Under the pieces are notes generated by a model. The model saw only the letters and a list, made by a program, of their open reading frames with translations, was not told the origin of the DNA and did no database searches. A program made the translations under genes and the position numbers. DNA of 64,000 nt from Rhynchopus sp. YZ270_cl-10 (Eukaryota; Euglenozoa; Diplonemea; Diplonemida; Diplonemidae): NCBI GenBank assembly GCA_964035575.1, contig OZ037932.1, positions 930,001 to 994,000 of the forward strand, read 5' to 3'. Below, piece by piece: positions 19,818-31,372 of the stretch (its first letter is position 1; each line of letters starts with the position of its first letter).

Positions 19818-21930
19818 ATGCGCAGGACCACACGCGTTGCAACCGCTGCCCGTGCATGCAGGGCGGCACCCGCCGTGCTCTCGGCTGTCAACCAGGCAGC
19901 ACCCGTCGCTGCCGCCACCTTCCAGCAGCGTTGGGCGTCTGCCGGAGCGGACAGCTTCAAGGCCACCCCCCTTGTGGGCCACGTGCACAGCATTGACGGA
20001 ACCATCGCAACCGTCGCCCCCGCAGGTGTGGGTGGCTCTGCGTCGTTCAACTCCGTCGTGAAGATCCAGACCTCGAAGGAAACCGAGAAGGGTGTTGCGC
20101 ACGCAGTCGTCTTCAACTTGAACAAGGACGGATCCATCGGTGTCATCCTGCTTGACAACACCGACGCCGTGCGTTCCGGCCAGCCCGTCTACGCCACCGA
20201 GGAGCTCCTCAAGATCCCCGTCGGATTCGGAGTGCTCGGCAAGGTCATCAACCCCCTGGGCCACGTGATCCCCACCAGCGCCATCCACCGCTCCCGCCCC
20301 CTCTTCGAGGAGGAGATTGGACAGGTGGACGTGCCCGCACCCAACATCATCCAGCGTCAGCCTGTCAACTACAACATGACCACCGGATTCAAGGTTGTCG
20401 ACACCATGATCCCCATTGGTCGTGGACAGCGTGAGTTGATTGTCGGAGATCGTCAGACCGGAAAGACCTCGATCGCCGTGTCGACCATGATCAACCAGGT
20501 CCGCGTCAACCAGCAGACCCTGCGTAAGAACAACGTTGTGTCCGTGTACGTGTCTGTCGGACAGCGTTGCTCCAACGTTGCGCGTATCTACCGTCTGCTC
20601 GGTCTGTACGACGCACTCCAGTACTCCGTCATCATGGCGGCGACTGCTGCCGACCCCGCCGGTCTGCAGTACCTTGCACCCTTCTCCGGAGTGACCATCT
20701 GCGAGAAGTTCCGTGACGCAGGACGTCACTCCCTGATTGTGTACGACGATCTGTCCAAGCAGGCCGTGGCGTACCGTCAGCTGTCGCTGCTTCTGCGTCG
20801 TCCCCCGGGTCGTGAGGCCTACCCCGGTGACGTTTTCTACCTGCACTCTCGTCTGCTCGAGCGTGCCGCCATGATGTCCCCCGGTATGGGAGGAGGGTCC
20901 CTGACCGCCCTGCCCATCGTTGAGACCCTCTCCAACGACGTGACCGCGTACATTGTGACCAACGTCATCTCCATCACTGACGGACAGATCTACCTTGACG
21001 CCAAGCTCTTCACCGGAGGACAGAGGCCCGCCGTGAACATCGGTCTCTCCGTGTCGCGTGTCGGATCGTCCGCACAGAACAAGGCGATGAAGGGAGTGTC
21101 CGGAGACATGAAGCGTATCATCTCCGAGTACCGTAAGCTCGCAGCCGACTCCGTCGGAGGACAGTCGATCGTGTCGCTCGACATGGTGCGTGGATCGCGT
21201 TTCATTGCGATGTTCAACCAGAAGGGACCCTCCTACTTCCTTCACGCCATCGTCGCGCTGTACGCGTGCCTCCACGGACACATGGACGAGGTCAAGCTGA
21301 ACTACATCAAGTTCTACGAGTACCTCCTTGTGCACAAGGACCTCTCGATCCTGTACAACAACGCGCACAACAAGTTCTTCTACATGTACGTGACGTCCCT
21401 GAACTACCTGGTGCGTTTCTTCACCTTCAAGTATGTCAATTTTCTTTTTCAAAAAGTGAACTTTTGGACAGTGGAGATTGCACAACTGTGGCAACACAAC
21501 CGAGGCAACTACACTACTCCAACAATTTATCAAAAAAAAAAAAAAAAAATGTAAATCTTCTTTCAATTTTTGAGTAATTTGTTTCCATTTTTGACTAGCG
21601 ACTCAGGAATTGCTCCATTTTTACTTTTTACAACTACTTTTGCAATACAAATTTACAACACCTACTTCGTATGAGGTTGAAGTTTCATGTAACTGTTCCG
21701 TTTTTCATTTTTCTTTTGCCACACATTCTTTTGCCACTTTCGATTGAAAATTATATCTTAATCATTTTTGCCACAGGAACGACGGTCTGAGAGGCGAGCT
21801 CGACTCGATGCTGAAGTCGCACACCTCCATCTTCCTGACCCACTACCAGTCCCGCATGAACCTCATCAAGTCCGACAAGGAACTGGTCGCGCTTAAGAAC
21901 CTTCTGTACTCCTGCAAGCGTGCCGTCTAA
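19818..21930 (+). CDS. ATP1: Mitochondrial F1F0 ATP synthase subunit alpha, 2 exons
   Basis: Exons 19818-21430 and 21777-21930 join in phase (AA|G gives Lys) to 588 aa. The N-terminus (MRRTTRVATAARACRAA) is an Arg/Ala-rich mitochondrial presequence. The core has the P-loop GDRQTGKTS, VGQRCSNVARI, VYDDLSKQAVAYRQ and the near-invariant RRPPGREAYPGDVFYLHSR. The euglenozoan character shows in the divergent region around SRPLFEEEIGQVDVPAPN, where trypanosomes cleave the subunit into two chains, and in the C-terminus LKNLLYSCKRAV, which I recall as ending the trypanosome protein. The intron (GTATGTCAAT...TTGCCACAG, 346 bp) contains a SINE-A copy. It is a catalytic-hexamer subunit with a non-catalytic nucleotide site, in the inner-membrane complex of oxidative phosphorylation. 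Confidence 0.98.
21464..21550 (+). repeat. SINE-A copy with poly-A end, in the ATP synthase alpha intron
   Basis: GGACAGTGGAGATTGCACAA, then GGCAACACAACCGAGGCAAC, TACACTACTCCAACAATTTA and about 18 A. The copies at 30148 and 37885 have the same order and A-rich end. This is the mark of a retroposed short element, inserted in gene sense. Confidence 0.75.
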
Positions 21931-23088
21931 GCATGTGTTTGCACACACACACTGAACACACCTTTTTCATTTTTTTGTCAAATGACGTCATGAAAAAAAG
22001 AGTTCGAGAAAAAAAGCAAAAAAAAAAAAACGCAAAAAAAAAAAGCAAAAAAAGTACAGAAGTGAAGAATACCCCAAAAAAGTTTTTCTTGAGAGGAAAA
22101 CTGACTCAAAAAAAAAAAATACGTGAAGAGATTGTGCAAAAAACAATGACCAAGCAATCGGGGGGAGGGGAGAAAATCCAGGGATCCCTCATCGAGGGGG
22201 GATGTGGGAATATGTGAGATGCATCAATTTCCCGGTCATCAGAAGGAGAGAAAAGGTGAAAGGGATGGGAGGATTGTAAGAAGCATTTGGTTGGGCAGGG
22301 GAAAAAAAAGCAAGAACAAAAAGACAGTTACCGACATCCAAAAAGAACAACGACAGCTAAAAGAACGGTCAAAAAAAAAGGGCGGGTGGGGTTTTTCTTT
22401 TTGTTTTCAAAAAAAAAAGTAAACAAGCAAGAAACTCTTCAGATTGAATACAACTGTGGGAGGGAGTGTCGAAAGGGCTTCACTACATTTTACTTACAAC
22501 CGCGTTTTTGTTGATACGGGAGCCAAGGGTAGGGTGAATTGAGGGAAAATTTATCAACACCATCCACCTCAAATGAGGGAACTCAAAATTTCAGTGAAGC
22601 CAATGAAAACAAAAAAGGGAGGGCAAGAAGATGAGAGAATGCCGAAGGAAAAAAAGGGATATCTAAAAAAATAAAAACAAAAAACAAACAAACACAAAAA
22701 AAAACAAAAAAAAAAAAACACCAAAAAACCACAAAAAAAATACAAAAAAAACCCAACAGCCCTCTGCATTTTCCCTCTACGTGATTATATCAATTTTTCC
22801 ACTTATTTTTGAGGTCAATATCCGGTTCATTGAGTGTACCCATAGCTTAGTAGGATACGACTGTGGTTCGATCTTCACGCAATCTGTGTTACATTGTGCT
22901 CACCTACATCCTACACACAATCCATGCATCTAGTACAACACCAACGACAATGCCGTTTTCAATGACAACAAAACTCATCCAAAAAGAACCTTTTCTTGTA
23001 CCTGCAGTTCACATTATATCACAATCTTTATTCATACAACTTTCCTCCCTTTCAGAGACAAGCAAAAGAAGAAAAAAATAGAACAATC
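21931..23088. other. Intergenic, A-rich
   Basis: Long A-rich and purine-rich tract (21990-22150, 22290-22420, 22640-22760). No gene is supported. Near the end, CCTCCCTTTCAG (23044-23055) is a likely spliced-leader acceptor for the lipase, 33 bases before its ATG. Confidence 0.5.
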
Positions 23089-24975
23089 ATGGGGTGGTTC
23101 GATTCTCATGCGAGAGCTGTAGATTTTGAGAATTTTTTTGATGAGTCATACCACATGGATCATCCTTCTGCACCTCCGGTTGCCACTGCACCACCGTATA
23201 GTGATAAATACAGCCTCCAAAAATGCCTTGAGCTGCTCCGCAGCTTGGGGCCTTCTATGAGGAAGAACGGGATAAAAGGGCTTCTTATTCAGTTGGTTTT
23301 GCTTTTTGTGAATACGTTGCTGTGGGCTATATGGCCTCTATGGTCGTGCATATGGGTGGTCGTAGCTGGGGTGAAACATAGACAAAGCAGAAACCGTGCT
23401 GAACAAAGAACCCGCGTCAGCATGGACGCTGCCGACTCTTACACAGAATGGTTGAAGTATGCTACAAGGCTTGATAATATGAGTGGCTTCAAGGAATGGG
23501 CTGCGGATGATTCAGGTCCATATGACACGCAGGTGTTATTGGAAAGGATTGAACGGATGAGAGAGCTCGTTGAGGCGAAGGATGTCCATGGATGTATTGC
23601 TGTGGTGCGTGGTGGACTGCATCGCCATGTTGCTTCAATCACCTCCACCTCTCTCTATCGGTACCTTTCTGGAACGAAACAGCTGATCACAGATTACCAT
23701 CTCTGTGTTGCTGACGTCTGCGATACGATTCTCACCTCAGCGTTAGACCCGAAAGAGAAATTCGCTTGTTTTGAGCATGCAACGCGCTCCTTCGGTCGAT
23801 CTGCACTGCTTCTTTCAGGAGGAGGGGCGTTAGGGATGTACCATACAGGGGTTTGCAAGGCGTTGTACGAAGCGGGGGCCATGCCGGATGTGGTGTCGGG
23901 GAGTTCGGCAGGGTCCATTATTGCGTCGGTTTTTTGTACAAAGACAGATGAAGAGCTGAAGGAGCTGTCCAGCGGGGAGCTGTCCGATTCATCACGGACA
24001 ACGTTTCACGCATTTTCTTTGGATGCTTTTGACTCTGATGTGTTCTCAGGGCAGGAGGCTTTTAGTACTGCGGTGAAGCGATTTTTGACGGAAGGAACGT
24101 TTATGTCAAATGAGTCCTTAAAGCGCACCCTACGTGCTAACGTAGGTGACATAACCTTTGAAGAGGCGTACCACAAGAGCGGGAGGGTTCTCAACATTGC
24201 TGTGGCATATCATTGTAGTGGTGGTGGTACTGAGGCACTTCATTGCAATTACATCACGACGCCGAAGGTTGTAGTGTGGAGTGCCGTGGTGGCAAGCTGC
24301 AGCGTTCCAGGGCTCTTCAGCAAATCAAACCTTGTCAGCAAAGACGCGGCAGGAGACTTAATAAGCTTCAACCCAGCGCATACAGAGCGCTACTTCGACG
24401 GTTCTATTGCAGGGGATATTCCAACAAAACGGCTTCGTGAGCTTTTTAATATCGGCTTCACCATTGTCAGCCAAACCAACCCACACGTTGTGCCGTTTGT
24501 ACAGCGTACACGTCTCCCAAAAGGGCATGTTGCCATAGGTAAGCGTTCGTGGTTGAGGCGTCTGCGTGATTTGATGGTCTGGTTTGTCCGTTATGTAGTA
24601 AGCGAGTTGGGGCATCTGTTCCTCGTAGTGGGGCGGTTGTTTCCTAGTGTAAGTGGCTTCTTTGTATACCGTCTGGTGGATCAGTTTTACACAGGAGATA
24701 TAACGATTTGGCCGGGTGTGGCTCTCATAGACTATGTAGGTGTGATTCTCAACCCAACGCAGACGTTTGTCCGTCACGCTCTCTTCCGTGGACAGCGTAA
24801 GACCTGGCCGCACCTGAACCGTATCAGCCAATGTATGATAGTAGAAACAATCCTCAAAGAAAGCCGTGAAAAGGCGCGTGCTCTTCTCATAGCAAACTGG
24901 AAGGAAGGGGCCAACGACATTGTACACACAATCCCAATGGACCTTACGGAGGACCTTGTGGAGCCGACCTGCTGA
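23089..24975 (+). CDS. Patatin-domain triacylglycerol lipase (SDP1/TGL4-like)
   Basis: A single-exon gene of 628 aa. A hydrophobic hairpin region (residues ~60-85) precedes a DUF3336-type segment (SYTEWLKYATRLDNMSGF, LYRYLSGTKQLI). The patatin domain follows with the oxyanion loop SGGGALGMYHTGV, the nucleophile elbow GSSAG (Ser273) and the catalytic dyad Asp in FDGSIAGDIPTKRL (Asp437). This order and length match the TGL3/4/5 and plant SDP1 lipases that hydrolyse storage triacylglycerol at lipid droplets. The N-terminal hydrophobic segment could anchor it to the droplet or ER. All catalytic residues are present, so it is probably active. Confidence 0.92.
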   Translation: MGWFDSHARAVDFENFFDESYHMDHPSAPPVATAPPYSDKYSLQKCLELLRSLGPSMRKNGIKGLLIQLVLLFVNTLLWAIWPLWSCIWVVVAGVKHRQSRNRAEQRTRVSMDAADSYTEWLKYATRLDNMSGFKEWAADDSGPYDTQVLLERIERMRELVEAKDVHGCIAVVRGGLHRHVASITSTSLYRYLSGTKQLITDYHLCVADVCDTILTSALDPKEKFACFEHATRSFGRSALLLSGGGALGMYHTGVCKALYEAGAMPDVVSGSSAGSIIASVFCTKTDEELKELSSGELSDSSRTTFHAFSLDAFDSDVFSGQEAFSTAVKRFLTEGTFMSNESLKRTLRANVGDITFEEAYHKSGRVLNIAVAYHCSGGGTEALHCNYITTPKVVVWSAVVASCSVPGLFSKSNLVSKDAAGDLISFNPAHTERYFDGSIAGDIPTKRLRELFNIGFTIVSQTNPHVVPFVQRTRLPKGHVAIGKRSWLRRLRDLMVWFVRYVVSELGHLFLVVGRLFPSVSGFFVYRLVDQFYTGDITIWPGVALIDYVGVILNPTQTFVRHALFRGQRKTWPHLNRISQCMIVETILKESREKARALLIANWKEGANDIVHTIPMDLTEDLVEPTC

Positions 24976-25668
24976 GGGGTATAGGGGGAATGATGTTTAT
25001 CAAATTGAATTATTTTGTTGATTCTTGGGGTCGAAAAAAAATTTCGAAAAATAATGTTGTAGTTGATTCCGTGTCAGTGTTGATACCGTGTTTGGTAAAT
25101 GTTTGGTGTACTTTGTGTGCTACGGCCAAAGTTGCATTCTGTATCCCCCTTTTCCCCCATCCGATTTTTTTAATATGCGGTGTACTGCATATGATATCCG
25201 TTTCTGTTCTGCCTCTGGCCTTCATTTCCCTTTTTCTTGTTGTGCTGAACGCCGTTCTTTGAATATCAACAAATAACAGAGTTTTGCTGCACCTTTTCCC
25301 CAGCATTGTTATGGCAAATAAGGTTGATTTTTGTACAACAAAATGGCACAGCTATACTATTTCCGATCATATTTTTCAAGTTTTATTACTTTGTGATTAC
25401 TAAGCGTGTAAGGCTTAGGCTCGTCTTTACCCTTTTGTGTGGATTGTTCCCCTCTACCCCCCGTTTTACTGTCCTTTTTATAGGTAACAAAAGCCGTGCT
25501 CTCTTTTAAAAAAAAAAAATCTCATTCCTCAAAAACTCTCTTCATTTTCCCCTTTTGTTCAATTCATCAATGGGTTTTTGATTGTTTAATCTTTCCTGCT
25601 ACGCTTGTTTATTCAAGTGCATGCACACACCTTGCCCCACCCACCGTTCTAACACAGCTACATGTCTC

Positions 25669-25704
25669 GATGTTTGTGTGCACGACAGGAGAGACACATT
25701 CATC
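25669..25704 (+). repeat. Stem-loop repeat (GATG/CATC type)
   Basis: GATGTTTGTGT at the left pairs with ACACATTCATC at the right (9 of 11 positions), enclosing GCACGACAGGAGAG. Followed by a T-rich stretch. Confidence 0.65.
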
Positions 25705-25861
25705 TAGCAAAAAGGTTCTGTCTTTTTTATATTATTTTTTTGTGGTTGTTTGAGGCCCCCAGGTTTGGGTTATTCCCCCCCAACCGTGACCCTACATCAC
25801 GCAGACTTAATTAACCTGCGTCTCCAATGACTTTCATTCATCTGACCGATGAGAGGGCGCA

Positions 25862-25980
25862 GAGCATATCAGATGTAACGAAATGGATGTAACACTGCAT
25901 GGTTGGGGGGTCCACCCCACCCCACCCCACCCGGGACACTGTTCACGAGAGGGTTTTGTATTTTAAGTTAGTTTTTTTTT
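25862..25980 (+). repeat. SINE-B copy
   Basis: Same head and tail as the 12014 copy, with a small CACCC expansion in the middle (25912-25930) and the tail TTCACGAGAGGGTTTTGTAT followed by a T run. Confidence 0.7.
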
Positions 25981-26152
25981 GTTCTTTCTTGCAGTGCCTA
26001 GGGCCTATGTCCTATGTACTGAGGCGTTTGCACGGCCGACTTCATTTTCTAAAAAGATGTGTTTTTATGTAACCCCAGAAGATGCAAACCTTAGTGTGAT
26101 GGAGTGCAGAGTCACGGCTGATGAGTCGGGGGAGAGTGAACTACCCGTTCTA

Positions 26153-26264
26153 AACGACTAATGCTAAACTAGTAGTGTTACTGGTGGAACACTAGTCGTA
26201 AAACACTAGTCATTTGGACTAGTAGCACTACGTAGCCCCCCTGACTAGTCCGCCGTGGTGTAGA
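26153..26264. repeat. ACTAGT-rich dispersed element, copy 1
   Basis: Begins ACGACTAATG, carries several ACTAGT palindromes, and ends CCCCCCTGACTAG then CCGTGGTGTAGA. It is paired with 43448-43566, which has the same start and end and a diverged middle. Confidence 0.7.
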
Positions 26265-26940
26265 GTGGGTAGGGGAGGTCCAGGTATTCTGCAAAGGGAT
26301 TCAATGGGCTGTTGTGTTGTGTTGTATTGTGTGTTACCCCCTCCTCCCAATTAAAGAGGGCGGGAGGTGAAAGTGTTTTTTTCCCCCCCGTTCTCTTTTT
26401 TCTTTTTTGTTACTGAAGGTGCACAAAAGTCTGCGCTGCTTTGAGCCAGCAGGGTGAGTTCCTCGCCTGGTACTTTCTTTGTGAGGAAAAAGAGGTACCA
26501 TTGTGATTTGTTTTCGCTTTTTTGTTTACAAAAACAATCAGACTTTCATACGTCAACTGATGGCGTAAAGGTGGTCGATTGGTGTCTCATTGGTGTCTGC
26601 GTCCAGATGCGTATCCAGATCCCAGAAATGTTCCAGGTATTCCAGATCTGTACTTTTTCTGGAATCGGGCTTTTTGAAGCTTTGATTGATGTAGTGAAGT
26701 ATGCAATTTGACACGACTCCCCCAACCACTTTTCATTTTGATCTGAATCTCAGCAACCACACTGAAGCCTTCTGCACATGATTTTCAGAAGCGTAGTTTG
26801 TCAAAGCTGAACAAACTGTTCACAGCGTTTCAAGCAACAGAGCGGAATCCGTGCACCAACACACACTTCACAAAAACTTTCTATTTCAACCAGATTCCCC
26901 TTTGATCAAAGCTTCGTCTTTTTTAAAACACATCTAAACA

Positions 26941-27561
26941 ATGCGGCCAATAGTTGCACTGGCGCTGTTGTTGTCAGCAGTGTGCGCCTCTGCCGAGCGT
27001 ATTGACCTGTCAGGCAGACAGACACTTGGAGCTTTTATAATAGACACTCTTTCTATGACAGTACGTTCAAAACCTGTGACCCTGGAGTACTTTATGCTAA
27101 CATTTGATAAGGCCTTATCAACATCATGGGGCGATTTGACGATTGACTTCAAAGTGGATGGCACGAAGGTAGCAACATCTGTACCAGTCCGCACACCGAT
27201 GAAGTGGACTGTAAATACGAAGGTTTCTGCATATTCAATAGTAGAGCTGGTCTTGAACAACAAGACACCAGGTTCATGTACTGTGGACAGCATCTATGTG
27301 GAGTACACTCAGATAACGACACCGGCATCGTACTACCACCACGGCCCAGACGACGATACACCTAACGTAGCGATGTTGGTTGGTTTGATCGGCGGTGGTG
27401 TTGTTCTGGTGATCATCATTGTCATTGTGGTTGTGTGTGTGTGCGTTAAATGTTGCAAGACAGGAAAAACAAACGTAAACGTTCCGGTGACGGAGGAGCT
27501 GATGCCCACAACAGACTACCACAACCCACAACAGACCACAGAAGTGATGTTGGCGGCGTGA
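26941..27561 (+). CDS. Type I surface membrane protein, family member 1
   Basis: 206 aa, single exon. Signal peptide MRPIVALALLLSAVCASA, then an ectodomain of ~120 residues with one Cys (CTVDSIYVEY) and an N-glycosylation site (NNKT). There is no extended stalk (TTPASYYHHG). The single membrane span is built on VGLIGGGVVLVIIIVIVVV, followed by CVCVK and a ~40-residue tail ending PQQTTEVMLAA. The family is not recognised by name. Members 2 (29263) and 3 (32151) share the leader, the LEYFM/LTIDFKVDGT core, the span and the tail. The first ~230 bases of 5' flank are also conserved, ending with a T-run and ACACATCTAAACA at the ATG. It probably sits in the plasma membrane with the ectodomain outside. 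Confidence 0.85.
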   Translation: MRPIVALALLLSAVCASAERIDLSGRQTLGAFIIDTLSMTVRSKPVTLEYFMLTFDKALSTSWGDLTIDFKVDGTKVATSVPVRTPMKWTVNTKVSAYSIVELVLNNKTPGSCTVDSIYVEYTQITTPASYYHHGPDDDTPNVAMLVGLIGGGVVLVIIIVIVVVCVCVKCCKTGKTNVNVPVTEELMPTTDYHNPQQTTEVMLAA

Positions 27562-29262
27562 TTTCCAAACCTCACTTACCGTGAACACCCTTCCCCCTTT
27601 TTCTAAAAATCCCTTCCCCCCTTTGTGCTACACATTTTTTGTTCTCCCCAATTTTTTTGTCTTAGTGGGGAGAGGTGTGTTTTTTTTTTATATATCCCTG
27701 CTTTTTCTTCTTCTTTTTTTGTCACATTCTGGACTTTACTGCTAAGGGAGAACAGGTCAAGCATGGTGTTGTAGTCTTTCGTGTCCGACCTCTAAATCAC
27801 CCCAGTAAAAAAAGAAGTGGCATGAGGCTTGTTTGTTTGTTTTTAAACAATCCTCGTTGTCTTGCGTGCTCGTGTTCACATGCGGCATTCACCTTTACTA
27901 TCTCACATGGTATGGGTATGTGTTCAACTTGGGTGCGTGCCGATGTAAGCAGAACACCTCATATGGAAGAGGATGCACTGCAATGCGGCCCACCCACCTT
28001 ACAACTTTTTAAGGTACATTGCCACAAGAGGGCTTTGTATTTCAAGTCAACTTTTTCTTCTTTTTCTTTCTTTTATTATGTTTCCTTTGTTCATGTCAAC
28101 CACATGCAGCCGTCCACACGTGAAGCACCAACCTTATCGTGAGGCCTCTGTAAAGAGCACATCGCAAGATACCTGTTCCCTGGAGGCCGCACACCAGCCT
28201 TGTTGTCTATGTACTATTTTCTCTTTTTGGTACCGAAGACCCTAAAGGATTTTGGCTTGAGGCACAATATTTGGAGGCAATGAAGTATTTTTCCTCTCCT
28301 TTTTGTCTTCGACATGCACTGGTTTTTGTGTTTGCTTATTTTTATCAAAAAGCTTTCCTTCCCTCCACTCCCTGCTTTCTTCTTTGTTTGATCAGCACAC
28401 AGCCGTTCAGTTGTGACATGAATGCTACTGAGTTTATACTTGGGTGTCCTGCTTGAGCAGAGATCTTGGTTGACCGTAAGGGCTCGTCTTTCATGGGTTA
28501 GAGTTCTTGTGGTCTCTTGCAGGACAGAGTGCGGGGTGTTCAGGTGTCTTTCGTGTTTCTTTCCCGGTGCTATTTGCACTCTTTGCTCCCCCAATGCATG
28601 AATGTTGGTGAGTCTTTCCTACGCAGTGCTCTTGTGGTGTTAGTGGATAGAGTACTGGATGCTTGCTGTACGCTTCATGTTTTCTTCTTACGATATTGCT
28701 GCCACGCTTGACGTGGCGTTCTTATGACGTTTCTTTGATCCCTCCCTCAGGGGCATGGATGCATGCTTCTATTTGCTCTGTCTGCACACAGCCTATGGGC
28801 TGTTCTTATGTTTCTCTTGTCTTGTTAAAAAAATCAGAAATACCGCACTTGGAACTAGCTTGGGAGTTTTTGGGCTGTCCCAGTTTTGGTCCGTCCCAGA
28901 ATAGTTCCGGTTGTGGTTGATTATATTTTTTTTGTTTTTTGTGACTGTGTGTTTTCTGCCTTGTGTCCCCTCATTGTTTTCGCTTACAGCATATTATCCA
29001 AAGACCTCCTCTCCTCCCCCCTTTCTATTGCCTTTATCAACAGTTCAGGAGACGGCACATCAGTTTCCTCCATTCATCACTTTTATGTCTTTTATTCTAT
29101 TATTTTCAGAAGCATAGTTTGTCAAAGCTGAACAAACTGTTCACAGCGTTTCAAGCAACAGAGCGGAATCCGTGCACTAACAAACACTTCACAAAAACCT
29201 TCTTTTCCAACCAGATTCCACTTTGCTTACAAAGCTTCGTCTTTTTTAAAACACATCTAAAT
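27562..29262. other. Intergenic: duplicated block D1 and 5' flank of family member 2
   Basis: 27727-28922 is nearly identical to 32989-34212. The rest (28923-29262) includes the conserved 5' flank of member 2 from ~29101. ORFs here do not survive the indels between the two block copies and are not called. Confidence 0.6.
27727..28922 (+). repeat. Duplicated 1.2-kb non-coding block, copy 1
   Basis: From TTCTGGACTTTACTGCTAAG to GTTCCGGTTGTGGTTGATT, nearly identical to 32989-34212. The main differences are a ~25-bp insertion in copy 2 near 33738 and a few short indels and substitutions. It contains a stem-loop repeat (28014-28040: GTACATTG, CCACAAGAGGG, CTTTGTAT). It follows the 3' end of member 1 as copy 2 follows member 3, so gene and block were duplicated together. 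Confidence 0.88.
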
Positions 29263-29952
29263 ATGCGACCAATAGTTGCACTGGCGCTGTTGTTGTCAGC
29301 AGTGTGCGCCACTGCCGAGCGTATTGACCTGTCAGACAGACGTACACTTGAAGCCTATCAGTACTACGTTCTTCCTCTGACACTACGTTCAACCTCTCTG
29401 ACCCTGGAGTACTTTATGCTAACATTTGATGCGGCCTCTTCAACAGCATGTGGCGATTTGACGATTGACTTCAAAGTCGATGGCACGAAGGTAGCAACAT
29501 CTGTACCAGTCCGCACACCGACGAAGTGGACTGTGGATACGGATATTCCTGCATATTCAAAGATAGAGCTGGTCTTGAACAACAAGACACCAGGTTCATG
29601 TACTGTGGACAGCATCTATGCGGAGTTCGCTGCAATAGCAACGCCGGCACCGCCACGAACACCTGCACCGCCTGCTCCAACAACTAGGAGGTGGGTATCA
29701 CCGAGGTATGATACGGTCGAAGTGGGGTTTGCGCCGAAAAAAGACGATTCACCTAACGTTGTGATGTTGGTTGGTTTGATCGGCGGTGGTGTTGTTCTGG
29801 TGATCATCATTGTCATTGTGGTTGTATGTGTGTGCGTTAAACGTCGCAAGACAGGAAAAACAAACGAAGACGTTCCGGTGACGGAGGAGCTGATGCCCAC
29901 AACAGACTACCACAACCCACAACAGACCACAGAAGTGATGTTGGCGGCGTGA
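29263..29952 (+). CDS. Type I surface membrane protein, family member 2
   Basis: 229 aa, same architecture as the member at 26941. The leader (MRPIVALALLLSAVCATA), membrane span and tail are almost identical, including the last ~30 residues. The ectodomain differs mostly near its N-terminus (RRTLEAYQYYVLPLTLRSTS). A Pro/Thr-rich stalk (TPAPPRTPAPPAPTT) follows the AGTGG-free core and lengthens the juxtamembrane part, a likely O-glycosylated spacer. The ATG at 29263 aligns with the ATGs of the other two members; the ORF reads further back, but only through the conserved non-coding flank. Confidence 0.85.
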   Translation: MRPIVALALLLSAVCATAERIDLSDRRTLEAYQYYVLPLTLRSTSLTLEYFMLTFDAASSTACGDLTIDFKVDGTKVATSVPVRTPTKWTVDTDIPAYSKIELVLNNKTPGSCTVDSIYAEFAAIATPAPPRTPAPPAPTTRRWVSPRYDTVEVGFAPKKDDSPNVVMLVGLIGGGVVLVIIIVIVVVCVCVKRRKTGKTNEDVPVTEELMPTTDYHNPQQTTEVMLAA

Positions 29953-30147
29953 TTTCCAAACCTCACTTACCGTGAACACCCTTCCTCTTTTTCTAAAAAC
30001 CCGTTCCCCTTTTTAAACTTTTTTCCTCCTTTCTGTATGTTTTCAGTGTTTGATGTACAAAAGACGATGCATGATTATACTAGTTTTAATCACGGCGAGG
30101 CGAATTACAAAGTCCAGAACATTGAGCATCACCTTTTCTCCTTCCAG

Positions 30148-30236
30148 GAAAGTGTAGATTGCACAAACTGTGGCAACACAACCGAGGCAACTACACCACT
30201 CCGGCAATTTATCAAAAAAAAAAAAAAAAAAAATAT
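30148..30236 (+). repeat. SINE-A copy with poly-A end
   Basis: GGAAAGTGTAGATTGCACAA, then GGCAACACAACCGAGGCAAC, TACACCACTCCGGCAATTTA and a run of about 20 A. Closest to the 21464 copy. Confidence 0.75.
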
Positions 30237-31372
30237 CAAAACCAGGGAAGTTCCTAAGTGGGACCGAGAACATGAAATTCTGGATTTTAGTTTTTTTTTC
30301 CTTTTTTTTTTTCCTTTTTTTCCTTTTTTTCCTTAGGGGGCTTTCTTGTGGTTTCTAGTGGGTTTCACTGTAGGTGACACACCACCAGTGTGGTGAAATG
30401 GTCGAAACTCTCAAAAGCAAGAGTTTTCAGGGGGCAAGAAAAAAAAAATTGACAACAAAATCCTGCACCGTCAGGGCTGTACCCCCAATTTTTTTTTGCC
30501 TGCGGCGCCATTTTTCATTTTTTGCTCTACAAAAAAGGGTTCGTTGGATGCTAGATTTTTACACTGTACTCAAAATTTTTTGCCTGCGGCGCCATTTATA
30601 TTATTTTTTGCTCCGCAAAAAGAGAAGTGCAACGCCTCACCGTTCATCGGCGGAAGCACTGGTTCCACGGGTTATCGAACCCCAGAGAGCACTTCATTAA
30701 CATGCACGCGGTTACCGCGAGGGAGCGTGTATACAGGTACAAAATCACTGCCCCATCCAAATAATATTCCCAACGTCTTTGGGGGTCCCCTTGCATTTTG
30801 CAGCCAAAAATGCAACTAGACCAAAGCTGCAAAAAGTTCCGCGCGAGTGTAGCGCGCCCGGGTTTGGGACCCCTTTTTGAATTTCGAAGGGCGGTTAAAG
30901 TGGGCCCAGAATCACAGTTCTGACACTCATTTAGCATTGTGAGCAACTCACTAGTGGTCGTAACCAAAATTTGTATCAATCAAGAACTTGTCCATTTTCT
31001 CGAAATGACCCCACTACAGTGAGGGTAGAGCTCGGAAAGCCCGAAAAAGGGCAAAAAACCCCACCCAAAAAAAGGAAAAAAACGGGAACATAAATCCAGA
31101 ATTTTGCTGTTTTTCCCGAGAACAAGGAACAACCCTGATCAAAACAAATGAAAACATTGGATGTATCTGTATATTTACTTTCTCTTCTTTGCTGATTGGA
31201 ACGTATATGATTCTTTGTTTTTGTATACTTTGGACCCGTGGGATTATTCTCGTTTTTTAAAAGGTGTCTGCACGGAAGGAGATGCGCATTCATCTTTTGA
31301 GTAAACAAATTTTGTGCGGTACTGCCACAGTACCGCTGCAAAGATCCCACTCTCTCTTTCTCTCTTTTTAAA

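Larger units (their letters stand above)
24976..26940. other. Intergenic with repeats; upstream region of surface-protein gene 1
   Basis: Contains stem-loop repeats at 25669-25704, a SINE-B copy at 25862-25980 and an ACTAGT-rich element at 26153-26264. From ~26709 to 26940 is a 5' flank conserved in all three members of the following gene family (partly in member 2). A short ORF after an AG at 25994 is discussed among rejected items. Confidence 0.5.

Noticed and set aside
19803-21566. 587-codon minus-strand ORF opposite ATP synthase alpha
   Set aside because: Shadow of a highly GC3-biased conserved gene; the peptide is His/Val/Gly/Arg-rich without any recognisable domain.
25995-26161. Possible terminal exon after TTTCTTGCAG
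   Set aside because: The start of the stretch (GGCGTTTGCAC...CGACTTCATTTT) resembles another dispersed sequence near 39385-39415 and it follows a SINE-B copy; no upstream exon is found.
27675-28142. ORFs shared by blocks D1 and D2 (155 and 90 codons)
   Set aside because: They are retained only because the blocks are nearly identical. Other frames in the block are broken by indels, codon use is not exon-like and no family is recognised.
28630-28680. tRNA-like start GTGTTAGTGGATAGAGTACT
   Set aside because: No matching B box or acceptor stem; lies in the duplicated non-coding block.
30355-31030. A CACTG-TA and a TA-CAGTG pair suggesting another mariner-type element
   Set aside because: The two ends point away from each other, and no partner ends are found.
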